This document shows, one piece after another, positions 27,706 to 37,126 of a stretch of 64,000 nt of DNA. The stretch's first letter is position 1. Each line of letters starts with the position of its first letter. The translations under genes and the position numbers were made by a program. Source of the stretch: Hyphomicrobiales bacterium (GTDB taxonomy: Bacteria > Pseudomonadota > Alphaproteobacteria > Rhizobiales > HXMU1428-3); NCBI GenBank assembly GCA_021775425.1, contig JAJFHX010000015.1:1-64000 (forward strand). Reading direction: 5' to 3'. The notes beneath the pieces are model-generated. The model made no database searches. It saw nothing but the letters and a program-made list of their open reading frames with translations, and had not been told where the DNA came from.

Positions 27706-27982
27706 TCAGAGACTGTTGGTGTTTCAAGATTGTCTGTTGAGAAATTGAACCCTGAAGTTGTCAGATTAATGCCATTTCTGGTGAATTTCCGCTGTTTAAT
27801 GATTTTCAAGGTCAAATTCAGGTCTGCTACATAGTCTGATCGAATATAGGGGGAAATATAGTAAAAAATTTGTCAGTCTGGACTTGCAAATTTTTAAAAA
27901 CCCGCTATCACTTCTTTCTCTGTTGCGATGGCGGGCAGGATTGGTTATTCTCCGGCCCATCTCATCTATATTTTTACAGTAT

Positions 27983-28057
27983 TGGGGCGTGGCCAAACGG
28001 TAAGGCAGCGGCTTTTGATGCCGAAGATTGTAGGTTCGATTCCTACCGCCCCAGCCA
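27983..28057 (+). tRNA. tRNA-Gln (anticodon TTG)
   Basis: A full cloverleaf: 7-bp acceptor stem TGGGGCG/CGCCCCA, D-arm with GGTAAGGC, anticodon loop CTTTTGAT giving TTG, T-arm GTAGG-TTCGATT-CCTAC, discriminator G and an encoded CCA at 28055-28057. It reads CAA glutamine codons. A T-run begins six bases after the CCA end. Confidence 0.96.
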
Positions 28058-28062
28058 CTGTG

Positions 28063-28523
28063 TTTTTTCCCTCCGATATTAAATTATTGTCTATTTTTGC
28101 CATTCAGCTTTGATGTTGGGGCAGTAGGAGTCTTGCGTTTGCGCGTCCTCGCTGTCGCTGCGGTCGTCGCTGGCCGCCCTGTTTATCGCTTCTGTTGGGT
28201 GTGGGGTTTGGGGCCAGGTTTTTCCCTCTGATATTAAATTATTACCTATTTTTGGCATTCAGCCCCGATGTTGGGGCGGTAGGAGTCTTACGTTTGCGCG
28301 TCCTCGCTGTCGCTGCGGTCGTCGCTGGCCGCCCTGTTTATCGCTTCTGTTGGGTGTGGGGTTTGAGGCCAGGTTTTTCCCTCTGATATTAAATTATTGC
28401 CAATTTTGCCATTCAGCTTTGATGTTGGGGCGGTAGGAGTCTTACGTTTGCGCGTCTTCGCTGTCGCTGCGGCCGTCGCTGGCCGCCCTGCTTATCGCTA
28501 CTGTTGGTGCGGGGTTTGAGGCG
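28063..28523 (+). repeat. Three-copy 155-bp tandem repeat after tRNA-Gln
   Basis: Units begin at about 28069, 28224 and 28379; the period is 155 bases, with one base lost inside unit three and decay after about 28520. Each unit has an AT-rich half (CCCTCTGATATTAAATTATT) and a GC-rich half that can form two hairpins. Stem one is GCTTT/GGGGC in units one and three but GCCCC/GGGGC in unit two. Stem two is GCGGTC/GGCCGC in units one and two but GCGGCC/GGCCGC in unit three. All these differences keep RNA pairing. No supported coding sequence. Confidence 0.88.
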
Positions 28524-28867
28524 TGGTCGCCTTTGTTTTGTGCAGGTCATTGTTCCGTCACATGATGGGTAAGGACCTGGTAAAGTTTATTTTCAATTCC
28601 TTTATGCTGATTCTCTGATTTATTCCTGAAGTGAATGGCAGCGAAAAATTGATGGTCCTCCTGAATGGTTGCGGTTGTTTATTAATTGGGCAATTCCTAA
28701 TAGTTGATCGCTATTTATTTTAGGAGTTCTACTTTGATCTTTGCGAGAATGATGAATTTTTGAACAGCGGTTTTGTTAGAATATGTAGCCAACATTTACG
28801 ATCCGGCGGCAATTACAGCTATCGTTGAGAGTAATTATTGTGCGAAATTGTGATTGCTTAAAAATTA

Positions 28868-28880
28868 TGCAGATGCTGCA
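28868..28880. promoter_or_regulatory. Palindrome upstream of the nirB promoter
   Basis: TGCAG-ATG-CTGCA, a perfect 5-3-5 inverted repeat, about 130 bases upstream of the sigma-54-like promoter, at the distance typical of an enhancer site. Its spacing is shorter than that of a standard NtrC box, so the bound factor is uncertain. Confidence 0.35.
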
Positions 28881-28995
28881 ATAAATTTATTCTTTTTCAA
28901 TTCTTTAGCCATTCAATTCTGGCGTAAAAATAAAAGATATATCTAAAATCCATCTAAAACAGCCTGTTATGTACACGAGAGCGATATAACTGAGG

Positions 28996-29011
28996 TTGGC
29001 ACAATATTTGT
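28996..29011 (+). promoter_or_regulatory. Sigma-54-like promoter of nirB operon
   Basis: TTGGCAC at 28996-29002, five bases, TTGT at 29008-29011. This matches the -24/-12 consensus (TGGCAC-N5-TTGC) except for the last base. It lies about 78 bases before the nirB start, leaving a leader of about 65 bases. Use of sigma-54 fits nitrogen control of nitrate assimilation. Confidence 0.72.
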
Positions 29012-29088
29012 AAACAGAATTACCATCGACGTTTGTGGTTGCAGCTGCACGCGTCTCTCTTTCTGTTTAAATAATTGGAGCCAAGGTA

Positions 29089-31533
29089 TTGAAGAAGAAG
29101 CTCGTTGTTGTGGGCAATGGTATGGCGGCTGGTCATATGCTCGAGGAGTTGTTTGACCGCGGGAATGATGAGTATGAGGTGACGCTTTTTGGGGCAGAAC
29201 CACGGGTGAATTATAACCGAATTATGCTCTCTCCTGTGCTTTCAGGTGATAAGACTTATGAAGAGATTATTATTCATGATGATGAGTGGTATGACACGCA
29301 TAATGTCAAACTTGTGAAAGGCGTCAAAATCACTTCGGTTGACCGGGAGGCGAAATGCGTTATTTCAGCTGATGGCGACAAGACCCCATATGACAAACTG
29401 ATTATCGCAACGGGCTCCAATCCGTTCATCCTTCCTATTGAAGGCCATTATCTTGAAGGAGTTGTCTCTTACAGGGACCTTGATGATGTGAACCTGATGC
29501 TTGATGCCAGCAAGGGTAAAGGCAAGGCAGTTGTGATCGGTGGTGGTTTGCTGGGGCTTGAAGCCGCTGCCGGGTTGCAGGAACAGGGCATGGATGTGAC
29601 TGTTCTGCATCTGATGCCAACGCTGATGGACCGGCAGCTGGATAGCGCGGCGGCTTATCTGCTTCAGGCAGAAATTGAGCGCCGGGGCATCACCGTTATC
29701 ACAAGAGCTAATACTGAAAAAATTCTTGGAGAAGATAAGGTTGAAGGTGTTCAACTGGATGATGGCACCAAAATTGAAGCTGAACTGGTGGTGATGGCTG
29801 TTGGCATCAGGCCGAATATTGAACTGGCCAAGGAATGCGGGTTGATGATCAACCGCGGTATTCTTGTGACTGACCACATGCAAACCTCTGACCCTGATAT
29901 TCTTTCTGTTGGTGAATGTGTGGAGCATGGCAGTGAATGTTATGGTCTTGTAGCGCCCTTATATGAAATGGCGAAAGTGATTGCGGCCAATCTTGATGGA
30001 GATATGGACGCAGCTTACAAAGGCTCTGTCACTTCAACGAAGCTTAAAGTTACTGGCATTGATCTTTTCTCTATCGGTGATTTTTCTGAAGATGAGGGGC
30101 GCGAAGGGATCATCCTGCGCGATGCGGCTGGCGGCGTTTATAAGCGGTTGGTGATTTCTGACAATAAGCTGGTGGGTGTTGTGCTTTATGGTGATACACA
30201 GGACGGCAACTGGTATTCACAGATTCTGAAAGAAGAACGCGATATTTCTGAGATGCGGGAGACGCTGGTGTTTGGCCAGAATTTCCAGGGAGGGCCCCCG
30301 CTGGACCCTACGGCGGCCGTTGCAGCCTTGCCTGATGAGGCAGAGATCTGTGGTTGTAACGGCGTTTGCAAGGGTAAGATCGTTTCCACAATCAATGAGA
30401 AAGGTCTTACCTCTGTTGATGAGGTGAAGGCTCATACAAAGGCTTCTGCTTCTTGTGGTACCTGCGCCAATCTTGTGGAACAATTGCTTTCTGTCACACT
30501 CGGAGAGACTTACAACCCTGATGCGGCGAAGCCGATGTGCGCTTGCACTACGCTTGAGCATGGTGATGTGCGCCGGTTGATTGTTGCCAAACAACTCAAA
30601 TCAATTCCTGCGGTGATGCAGGAGCTTGAATGGTCAACAGCATGGGGTTGTGCGAAATGCCGCCCGGCGCTGAATTATTATCTGCTGGCTGAATGGCCGG
30701 GTGAATATGTGGACGATAATCAATCACGATTTGTGAATGAGCGGATGCATGCCAACATTCAAAAGGACGGGACTTATTCAGTTGTGCCGCGTATGTGGGG
30801 CGGTGTGACCACGGCTGCTGAGCTGAGAGCGATTGCTGATGTGGCGGATAAATTTAACATCCCGACCGTCAAAGTGACCGGGGGTCAACGGATTGACCTG
30901 CTTGGTGTGCAAAAAGAAGATCTGCCAAAAGTCTGGGAAGATCTGAACAGTGCGGGGATGATTTCCGGCCATGCATATGCCAAGGGGCTTCGAACTGTCA
31001 AAACCTGTGTTGGCAAAGAGTGGTGCCGCTTTGGTACCCAGGATTCAACCGGGCTTGGTATTAAATTAGAAAAAATCCTCTGGGGCTCATGGGCGCCAGC
31101 GAAGGTTAAGCTTGCGGTTTCGGGTTGCCCGAGAAACTGCGCTGAAGCAACCTGTAAGGATTTTGGGGTGATTTGCGTTGATAGTGGATATGAACTGCAT
31201 TTCGCCGGGGCTGCCGGGCTTGATATCAAGGGGACGGAAGTTCTCTGTAATGTCGAGACGGAAGATGAGGTTGTTGAATATTGCACCGCGCTTATCCAGC
31301 TATACCGCGAGCAGGGGTTTTACCTTGAGCGCATTTATAAATGGGCCAAGCGGGTTGGTGTTGAGAAAATCCAGGAACAAATTGTTGAGGATGAGGCTTT
31401 GCGTAAGGAACTGGCGCGGAAATTCTACTTTGCTCAGAAGTTCCTGCAAATTGACCCGTGGCGAGAATATGTTGAGGGCAAAGATGCCCATGAATTTAAA
31501 CCGCTGGCACCGCTTGCGGAGGAAGTTGTCTGA
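29089..31533 (+). CDS. nirB: Assimilatory nitrite reductase [NAD(P)H], large subunit
   Basis: Reduces nitrite to ammonium in the cytoplasm using NAD(P)H, FAD, [2Fe-2S], [4Fe-4S] and siroheme. The 814-residue protein starts with an FAD motif (VVVGNGMAAGHMLEEL), has an NADH motif VIGGGLLGLEAAAGLQ, and then BFD-type [2Fe-2S] cysteines (EICGCNGVCKGKI and SCGTCANLV). The sulphite/nitrite reductase domain follows, with cluster and siroheme cysteines in TCVGKEWCRFG and CPRNCAEATC. The start is a TTG, eight bases after GGAG. It leads the nirB-nirD-nasA-cysG operon behind a sigma-54-like promoter. Confidence 0.97.
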   Translation: MKKKLVVVGNGMAAGHMLEELFDRGNDEYEVTLFGAEPRVNYNRIMLSPVLSGDKTYEEIIIHDDEWYDTHNVKLVKGVKITSVDREAKCVISADGDKTPYDKLIIATGSNPFILPIEGHYLEGVVSYRDLDDVNLMLDASKGKGKAVVIGGGLLGLEAAAGLQEQGMDVTVLHLMPTLMDRQLDSAAAYLLQAEIERRGITVITRANTEKILGEDKVEGVQLDDGTKIEAELVVMAVGIRPNIELAKECGLMINRGILVTDHMQTSDPDILSVGECVEHGSECYGLVAPLYEMAKVIAANLDGDMDAAYKGSVTSTKLKVTGIDLFSIGDFSEDEGREGIILRDAAGGVYKRLVISDNKLVGVVLYGDTQDGNWYSQILKEERDISEMRETLVFGQNFQGGPPLDPTAAVAALPDEAEICGCNGVCKGKIVSTINEKGLTSVDEVKAHTKASASCGTCANLVEQLLSVTLGETYNPDAAKPMCACTTLEHGDVRRLIVAKQLKSIPAVMQELEWSTAWGCAKCRPALNYYLLAEWPGEYVDDNQSRFVNERMHANIQKDGTYSVVPRMWGGVTTAAELRAIADVADKFNIPTVKVTGGQRIDLLGVQKEDLPKVWEDLNSAGMISGHAYAKGLRTVKTCVGKEWCRFGTQDSTGLGIKLEKILWGSWAPAKVKLAVSGCPRNCAEATCKDFGVICVDSGYELHFAGAAGLDIKGTEVLCNVETEDEVVEYCTALIQLYREQGFYLERIYKWAKRVGVEKIQEQIVEDEALRKELARKFYFAQKFLQIDPWREYVEGKDAHEFKPLAPLAEEVV

Positions 31534-31535
31534 TC

Positions 31536-31877
31536 ATGGCGCAGGAAAACAACTGGGTAGAAGTCTGTAAGCTTGAGGATATCCCGCAACGGGGCAGCCG
31601 GAGAGTGCGGACAGGTTCTTTACAAATCGCGATTATCAGAACGCATGAAGATGAGGTTTTTGCGATTGAAGATAAATGCCCGCATCTTGGTGGGTTTTTA
31701 AGTGAAGGGATTGTGCATGGTAGTCAGGTTACCTGCCCGCTGCATAATCTGGTGATTGAGTTAAAAACCGGTGAAGCGGTTGCACCTGATACGGGCTGTG
31801 TGAAGCGCTTTGCGATCAAAAAAGAAAATGGCAACATCCTGATGGATCTTCGTGAAGCTGCCAGGGAGGCAGCTTGA
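31536..31877 (+). CDS. nirD: Nitrite reductase small subunit (Rieske-type)
   Basis: A 113-residue Rieske-fold partner of NirB. The cluster ligands are present: CPHLGGFLSEG and later CPLHNLVIEL, giving the Cys-x-His...Cys-x-x-His pattern. Some NirD proteins have lost these ligands; this one keeps them, so it may really bind a [2Fe-2S] cluster. It starts two bases after the nirB stop with GGAGG inside the end of nirB. Confidence 0.94.
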   Translation: MAQENNWVEVCKLEDIPQRGSRRVRTGSLQIAIIRTHEDEVFAIEDKCPHLGGFLSEGIVHGSQVTCPLHNLVIELKTGEAVAPDTGCVKRFAIKKENGNILMDLREAAREAA

Positions 31878-31881
31878 ATTA

Positions 31882-34635
31882 ATGACTGAGGTAGAGCCAG
31901 CTCAATTTGAAAAAACAATTAAAACGACCTGCTCTTATTGTGGTGTTGGGTGCGGTGTTCTGGCTAAACCTTCAGGTGATGGCAGTTTTGAAATCAGGGG
32001 TGATGAAAACCACCCTGCTAATCAGGGACGGCTTTGTTCTAAGGGTTCGGCTCTTGGTGAGACGCTTTCATTTTCAGACAGGTTAAAAGCGCCGCACGAG
32101 CGCCTTGCTGATGGCAGTCTGGCTGAGGTCAGCTGGGACGAAGCACTTACAAAAGTCGCTGACCAGTTTGCCGAGGTGATAAAGCAGGATGGTCCTGACG
32201 CGGTGGCGCTTTATGTTTCCGGGCAGTTTCTGACTGAAGATTATTATGTTGCCAATAAACTGATGAAGGGGGCATTGGGTACAGCCAATATCGACACCAA
32301 TTCCCGGCTTTGCATGTCATCGACTGTGGCAGGTCAGAAGCGGGCGTTCGGCACAGACACGGTGCCAAATTGTTATGAAGATTTAGAACAGGCTGATGTG
32401 ATTGTGCTTGTCGGCTCTAATCTCGCCTGGTGCCATCCGATTATCTTTCAGCGTATTGAAGCAGCGCGGCAGGGTGGCGGCGGGCCGAAGCTGGTTTGCA
32501 TTGACCCGCGGCGCACCACAACAGCTGTTGCGAGCGATTTGCATCTTGCCTTGCAACCAGGGTCTGATGTTGCGCTTTTTAATGGGTTGCTCACCTATCT
32601 TATTAAGACAGGCAAAGTGGATGAGGCTTATGTTGCCGCGCATCTTGAGGGGTTTGAAGAATGCTTTGAGGTAGCGGCTGAGCTGAGCCTTTCTGACATC
32701 GCCCGCAAAACAAGGCTGATGGAAACTGAACTTACTGAATTTTATGAGCTGTTTGCAGCAACTCCAAAAGTGATGACGCTGTTTAGCCAGGGGGTTAATC
32801 AGTCTTCCGCTGGGACTGATAAAGTCAATTCTATTCTCAATTGTCATCTGATTACCGGGCGCATTGGCAGGGAAGGTTGTGGGCCTTTTTCGCTTACCGG
32901 GCAACCCAATGCGATGGGTGGGCGTGAAGTTGGCGGGCTGGCGAACCAGCTGGCCGGGCATATGGAGCTTGCAAATGAATTGCACCGCGACCAGTTGGCG
33001 CGGTTCTGGGGTGTTGAAGCTGTTGCGAGCAAACCGGGGTTAAATGCAGTTGACCTATTTCAGGCGATTGATGACGGGACGGTTAAAGCCTTATGGATAA
33101 TGGCGACCAACCCGGTTGACAGTTTACCTGAAGCTGATTTTATTCGTCAGGCACTGAAAAAATGCCCGTTTGTGGTGGTCTCTGATGTTAGCGCAAGGAC
33201 TGATACGACAGAACTTGCTGATGTTTTGCTGCCTTCTGAAGCGTGGGGCGAAAAAGATGGGACTGTGACCAATTCTGAGCGGTGCATTTCCCGCCAGAGA
33301 GCATTTATGAAACCGCCTTTTGAAGCGAAGGCTGACTGGTGGCAGATTTGCGAAGTGGCGAAACGTCTTGGTTTTGAAGAGCAGTTCGCTTTTAGCTCTG
33401 CGCGTGATATTTTTATTGAACATGCTGCTTTATCAGGTTTTGAAAATGAACAGGCGCGTGATTTTAACATTTCTGCACTTCAGGGGTTAAGCCCCGATGA
33501 GTATGAAGAGCTCACTCCTGTGCAGTGGCCGTGCCGAAATGCGGAAGATTTAAAGGCGGGTGGCACGAAGCGGTTGTTTGCAAAGGGGGGATTTTTTAGC
33601 CAAAGCGGCAAAGCGAAACTGGTCGCAACCTCCTTTAAACCGGCGGCTTCGGTGACATGCTCTGATTTCCCTTTCATCTTGAACACCGGGCGCATTCGTG
33701 ACCAGTGGCACACCATGACTCGCACAGCGAAGACCGGGCGGTTGATGCGCCACATTGGCGAGCCGTTTGTTGAGATGAATGAAGCTGATGCTCAGTTGCT
33801 CTCTATTGCTGACGCGGAAATTGTTGAGCTGCGCAGTGCTGTTGGGGCGCAGTTGTTCCGGGTACGGATCACGGATGCGGTATTGCCGGGAACTCTATTT
33901 GCACCGATCCACTGGACTGACCAATTTGCGGCGCGGGCGCGGGTGGATGCTTTGGTGAGCCCGAACCTTGACCCGGTTTCCGGTCAGCCTGAAAGCAAAT
34001 ATACGCCTGTTAAAGTGGTTTCTTTTCAGCCAAGAACATATGGGCTGGTTGTCACGAAGGCGCGGCCAGATATTGAGGCTTTGCGCGCTCATTTTGAAGG
34101 GAGTGACCGTATTTACTGGGCGCTGATGCCTGTTGATGGTGGCTGGGCACTGGAGTGTGCGGGTGATGATTTGCTTGAGGCTGACATTAAATTGCTTAGC
34201 GCTTTTTTCGGTTTTGAAATCACGGAGCAAATGACACCTTTTGAGGTTGTTGACCCGGCGAATGGCAGCGTCAGGCGGGTTTATTTTACGGATGACAGGC
34301 TTGATGGTGTGTTGATGTTCAGCCCGGAGCCACTTACTGCGTCTCGTGTCTATATGAAGAGCTTGCTAGAGAAGAGTTTTGAGACACCGAGAGAGAAGAT
34401 TGCTGTTTTAACCGGACGGCCGGGTGAAGATGTGCCTGAATCCGGTGCGATCATTTGCAGTTGCTTTAATGTGGGCGCACTTGAGATTGAGAGGGCGGTT
34501 ACTGATCGGGGCTGTTCAACCGTGAAGCAGGTGGGTGAGGTTTTGAATGCCGGGACGAATTGTGGTTCGTGCCGTTCTGAAATCGGGCGTTTGATAGAGG
34601 CTTCGTTAAAGCTAGAAGATGCGCTGGCAGAATAG
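31882..34635 (+). CDS. nasA: Assimilatory nitrate reductase, catalytic subunit
   Basis: Molybdenum bis-MGD enzyme that reduces nitrate to nitrite in the cytoplasm. From the ATG at 31882 the protein has 917 residues. The N-terminal [4Fe-4S] motif is CSYCGVGCGVL...GRLCSKGSALGE, and the MGD-binding core contains SNLAWCHPI and GQPNAMGGREVGGL. A C-terminal dinucleotide/molybdopterin domain follows, with GRIRDQWHTMTRTAK. A fused C-terminal BFD-like [2Fe-2S] domain (ICSCFNVGALEIERAV, CGSCRSEIGRL) takes electrons, as in many NasA proteins. I prefer this ATG to a GTG at 31852 because it follows AGGGAGG and avoids overlapping nirD. Confidence 0.96.
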   Translation: MTEVEPAQFEKTIKTTCSYCGVGCGVLAKPSGDGSFEIRGDENHPANQGRLCSKGSALGETLSFSDRLKAPHERLADGSLAEVSWDEALTKVADQFAEVIKQDGPDAVALYVSGQFLTEDYYVANKLMKGALGTANIDTNSRLCMSSTVAGQKRAFGTDTVPNCYEDLEQADVIVLVGSNLAWCHPIIFQRIEAARQGGGGPKLVCIDPRRTTTAVASDLHLALQPGSDVALFNGLLTYLIKTGKVDEAYVAAHLEGFEECFEVAAELSLSDIARKTRLMETELTEFYELFAATPKVMTLFSQGVNQSSAGTDKVNSILNCHLITGRIGREGCGPFSLTGQPNAMGGREVGGLANQLAGHMELANELHRDQLARFWGVEAVASKPGLNAVDLFQAIDDGTVKALWIMATNPVDSLPEADFIRQALKKCPFVVVSDVSARTDTTELADVLLPSEAWGEKDGTVTNSERCISRQRAFMKPPFEAKADWWQICEVAKRLGFEEQFAFSSARDIFIEHAALSGFENEQARDFNISALQGLSPDEYEELTPVQWPCRNAEDLKAGGTKRLFAKGGFFSQSGKAKLVATSFKPAASVTCSDFPFILNTGRIRDQWHTMTRTAKTGRLMRHIGEPFVEMNEADAQLLSIADAEIVELRSAVGAQLFRVRITDAVLPGTLFAPIHWTDQFAARARVDALVSPNLDPVSGQPESKYTPVKVVSFQPRTYGLVVTKARPDIEALRAHFEGSDRIYWALMPVDGGWALECAGDDLLEADIKLLSAFFGFEITEQMTPFEVVDPANGSVRRVYFTDDRLDGVLMFSPEPLTASRVYMKSLLEKSFETPREKIAVLTGRPGEDVPESGAIICSCFNVGALEIERAVTDRGCSTVKQVGEVLNAGTNCGSCRSEIGRLIEASLKLEDALAE

Positions 34636-34640
34636 AGATT

Positions 34641-36065
34641 ATGATGCGTTATTTCCCACTTTATTATGACATGCAATCGGCGAAAGTCGGCGTTGTTGGT
34701 GGTGGTACTGAGGCTATGCAAAAACTGCGGCTGTTGTTAAAAACGCCGGCGCAGATTTCTGTTATTGCCACTGAGATTAATGACGAAATTTCAAAAGAGG
34801 TTTTTGCTGGCCGGGTCACCTGGCTGGCGCAAACCGTGGACAAGCAAGTGCTTGCACCGTTTGATTTGCTTTATGCGGCTGGGGATGACGTGCTGAACCA
34901 GCGGGTTTTTGAAATTGCCCGTGAATTAAAAACTCCCCTTAATGTGGTTGATGCACCAGAGCTTTGTGACTTTATCACGCCGGCGATTGTTGACCGGGCA
35001 CCGATTACTGTGGCGATTGGCTCTGAGGGGACTGCGCCGGTTCTGGTGCGGATGATTAAAACGCGGATTGAAGCCTTGTTGCAGGCTGATATCGGCAAAC
35101 TTGCCCTCAAAGCGCAGGGGCTCCGTGAAACAGTTACTCGTCAGCTCACTCACTTTGCAGAGCGCAAGGCGTTTTGGGAAAGTTATTTTGTTGATGCATT
35201 TTCAGGGTTAAAGCCTGAACTTTTGCATGAGCGGGCATTAAAAAAGCTTGAAAAAAACCAACAGCTGCCTGCCCCTGATGAGGGTGCTTCACGCGGGTTT
35301 GTTTCGCTTGTAGGCGGCGGGCCGGGGCCAAGTGATTTGCTGACGTTTCGGGCGGCGCAGGCTTTGCAATCGGCAGATGTGATCATTTATGACAGGTTGA
35401 TTGACGCCTCTGTGCTTGAAGTGGGGCGGCGGGATGCGAAGCGTATTTTTGTTGGCAAAACACCTGGAGAGACTTGCACCTCACAGGATGAAATTAATCA
35501 GCATATGATTGTTGAGGCAGTGAAGGGGCAGAGGGTGGTGCGTCTTAAATGTGGTGACCCGCTGATATTTGGCCGGGCGGGTGAAGAAATGCTCGCCTTA
35601 GAACAGGCGCAGATTGATTATGAGGTTGTGCCCGGCGTGACGGCTGCTTCCGCATGTGCGGCTGAAGCGAAGATCCCTTTGACGATGCGAGAAGATATGC
35701 GGGCGCTGGTTTATTTAACCGGCCATTCAACAAACGGGTTAACGCCATATGACTGGGCGGGGTTTACCTCCAAGGGGGTGATGCTTGTTTTATATATGGG
35801 TGTGAAAATGGCACCGAAAATACAGGCCAATCTGCTGACTGTCGGGGCCTGTAAAAATTCCAAAATTACGATTATTGAAAATGGCTGCCATGAAACAGCG
35901 CGCACTGTTGAAACAACGCTTGGCAAATTAAGTCAGGATATGCGCCGGCACGAAGTTCGTAACCCGGCGATTATTTTAATTTCGATTGACCGGTCGCCGG
36001 TGATACTTGACGAACCTGAAGATAAGACTGAGCGTTCTCTTCAAAGCAAAGCATTAATGAATTAA
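34641..36065 (+). CDS. cysG: Siroheme synthase CysG (multifunctional)
   Basis: Makes siroheme for NirB from uroporphyrinogen III. Residues 1-150 are the precorrin-2 dehydrogenase/ferrochelatase part, with NAD motif VGVVGGGTEAMQKLRLLL and YAAGDDVLNQRVFE. The middle is the dimerisation segment. From about residue 220 comes the SAM-dependent uroporphyrinogen methyltransferase, with VSLVGGGPGPSDLLTFRA, YDRLIDASVLE, RLKCGDPLIFGRAGEE and YEVVPGVTAASACAA. Length 474 is normal. It is the last gene of the nitrite/nitrate reductase operon, six bases after nasA, before a terminator. Confidence 0.96.
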   Translation: MMRYFPLYYDMQSAKVGVVGGGTEAMQKLRLLLKTPAQISVIATEINDEISKEVFAGRVTWLAQTVDKQVLAPFDLLYAAGDDVLNQRVFEIARELKTPLNVVDAPELCDFITPAIVDRAPITVAIGSEGTAPVLVRMIKTRIEALLQADIGKLALKAQGLRETVTRQLTHFAERKAFWESYFVDAFSGLKPELLHERALKKLEKNQQLPAPDEGASRGFVSLVGGGPGPSDLLTFRAAQALQSADVIIYDRLIDASVLEVGRRDAKRIFVGKTPGETCTSQDEINQHMIVEAVKGQRVVRLKCGDPLIFGRAGEEMLALEQAQIDYEVVPGVTAASACAAEAKIPLTMREDMRALVYLTGHSTNGLTPYDWAGFTSKGVMLVLYMGVKMAPKIQANLLTVGACKNSKITIIENGCHETARTVETTLGKLSQDMRRHEVRNPAIILISIDRSPVILDEPEDKTERSLQSKALMN

Positions 36066-36121
36066 GTGTGTGACTTGGCTGTTTTGCAAGACGTGAGTTT
36101 CTTTTGAGGGAGCACTGCCAC

Positions 36122-36174
36122 GCCATAAGCTGAATTCCTGAATTTTATTCAAGAGTTTAGCTTATGGCTTTTTT
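36122..36174 (+). terminator. Rho-independent terminator of the nirB-cysG operon
   Basis: GCCATAAGCT at 36122-36131 and AGCTTATGGC at 36159-36168 form a 10-bp perfect stem with a long loop, followed by six T residues (36169-36174). The left flank lacks an A-run, so it acts mainly on the plus strand. Confidence 0.82.
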
Positions 36175-36185
36175 GTAGTGAATTT

Positions 36186-37112
36186 CTAAGCGGCTTTGCC
36201 TGAATCACTGATGGATTTTAATTCAGTAACATTTGTTGCTTCAGGTGTTTCTTTGATGGTTTCCGCCACTGTTTCTACCAGATCTTCGGATTCTTCTTTT
36301 TCGGGTGCTGAAAGCGGATTGCTCTGGCGTTCATAAAGGAAGCTGAGGACACGCTGGCGATACTCATTATAAGTCGGGTTGCTGGCAAGGCGCACACGGT
36401 TGCGCGGGCGGGGCAGGTCAATTTCAACGACTTCACCGATATTGGCTGATGGGCCGTTGCTCATCATGATGATTTTATCTGACAATAAAACCGCTTCATC
36501 AACATCATGCGTGATCATGACGATGGTGTTGTTGAGCTTTTCCTGAATGTCCATCAGGCTTTCCTGCATATGCGAACGGGTCAGAGCATCAAGTGCGCCA
36601 AAGGGTTCATCCATCAGCAGAACTTTTGGCTCCATGGCCAGTGCTCTGGCGATGCCGACCCGCTGTTTCATACCACCGGAGATTTCTGAGGGCAGTTTAT
36701 CCATGGCATGGTCCATATGCACAAGCTCCAGATTATGGATGATCCATTCATGCATTTCGGCTTTTGTTTTTTTGCGTTTGAACACCTGCCTTACTGCGAT
36801 GGCGACATTTTCATAAACAGAGAGCCAGGGCATCAATGAATGATGCTGGAAGACTACGGCGCGTTCCGGCCCTGGGCCAGAGATCTGTTTGTTTTCAAGG
36901 AATATGCCACCCTGGCTGGCATCCAGCAGGCCGGCGATGATGTTCAGCACTGTGGATTTACCGCAGCCTGAGTGCCCGATAATGGAAATATATTCACCCT
37001 TGTTGATGACGAAATTGACATTTTTCAAGGCGCAGAACTCTCCCGACGGTGTTGGGAAGTTCATTGTGACGTGATCAATATGCAGATAAGAAGCAGACAT
37101 TTTGGTCCTCAT
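36186..37112 (-). CDS. nrtD: Nitrate ABC transporter ATP-binding protein
   Basis: Cytosolic ATPase of a nitrate/nitrite importer. 308 residues with Walker A GHSGCGKSTVLN, Q-loop VVFQHHSLMPWLSVYENV, ABC signature EISGGMKQRVGIARALA, Walker B VLLMDEPFGALDA and H-loop ITHDVDEAV. These are features of the NrtD/SsuB/TauB subfamily. A 45-residue Glu-rich C-terminal extension beyond the usual end has no recognised domain. It follows nrtB by 14 bases, with no second fused ATPase of the cyanobacterial NrtC type, so it probably acts as a homodimer. Confidence 0.9.
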   Translation of the reverse strand: MRTKMSASYLHIDHVTMNFPTPSGEFCALKNVNFVINKGEYISIIGHSGCGKSTVLNIIAGLLDASQGGIFLENKQISGPGPERAVVFQHHSLMPWLSVYENVAIAVRQVFKRKKTKAEMHEWIIHNLELVHMDHAMDKLPSEISGGMKQRVGIARALAMEPKVLLMDEPFGALDALTRSHMQESLMDIQEKLNNTIVMITHDVDEAVLLSDKIIMMSNGPSANIGEVVEIDLPRPRNRVRLASNPTYNEYRQRVLSFLYERQSNPLSAPEKEESEDLVETVAETIKETPEATNVTELKSISDSGKAA

Positions 37113-37126
37113 TTAATCGTAATGTT

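Larger units (their letters stand above)
28524..29088. other. Upstream region of the nirBD-nasA-cysG operon
   Basis: No supported gene in about 560 bases. It is AT-rich and contains a 13-bp palindrome (28868-28880), the sigma-54-like promoter (28996-29011) and a leader of about 65 bases before nirB, listed separately where useful. No antiterminator-type hairpin pair is clear in the leader. Confidence 0.6.

Noticed and set aside
28195-28386. Open frame across the 155-bp repeats (about 63 residues)
   Set aside because: It simply reads through the repeat units; units diverge in length by one base, which would break a repeated protein, and the changes favour RNA stems, not codons.
27983-28523. 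tRNA-Gln followed by repeats as an integrated element's attachment site
   Set aside because: No integrase gene, no duplicated tRNA 3' end and no cargo genes are present between the tRNA and the nitrate genes.
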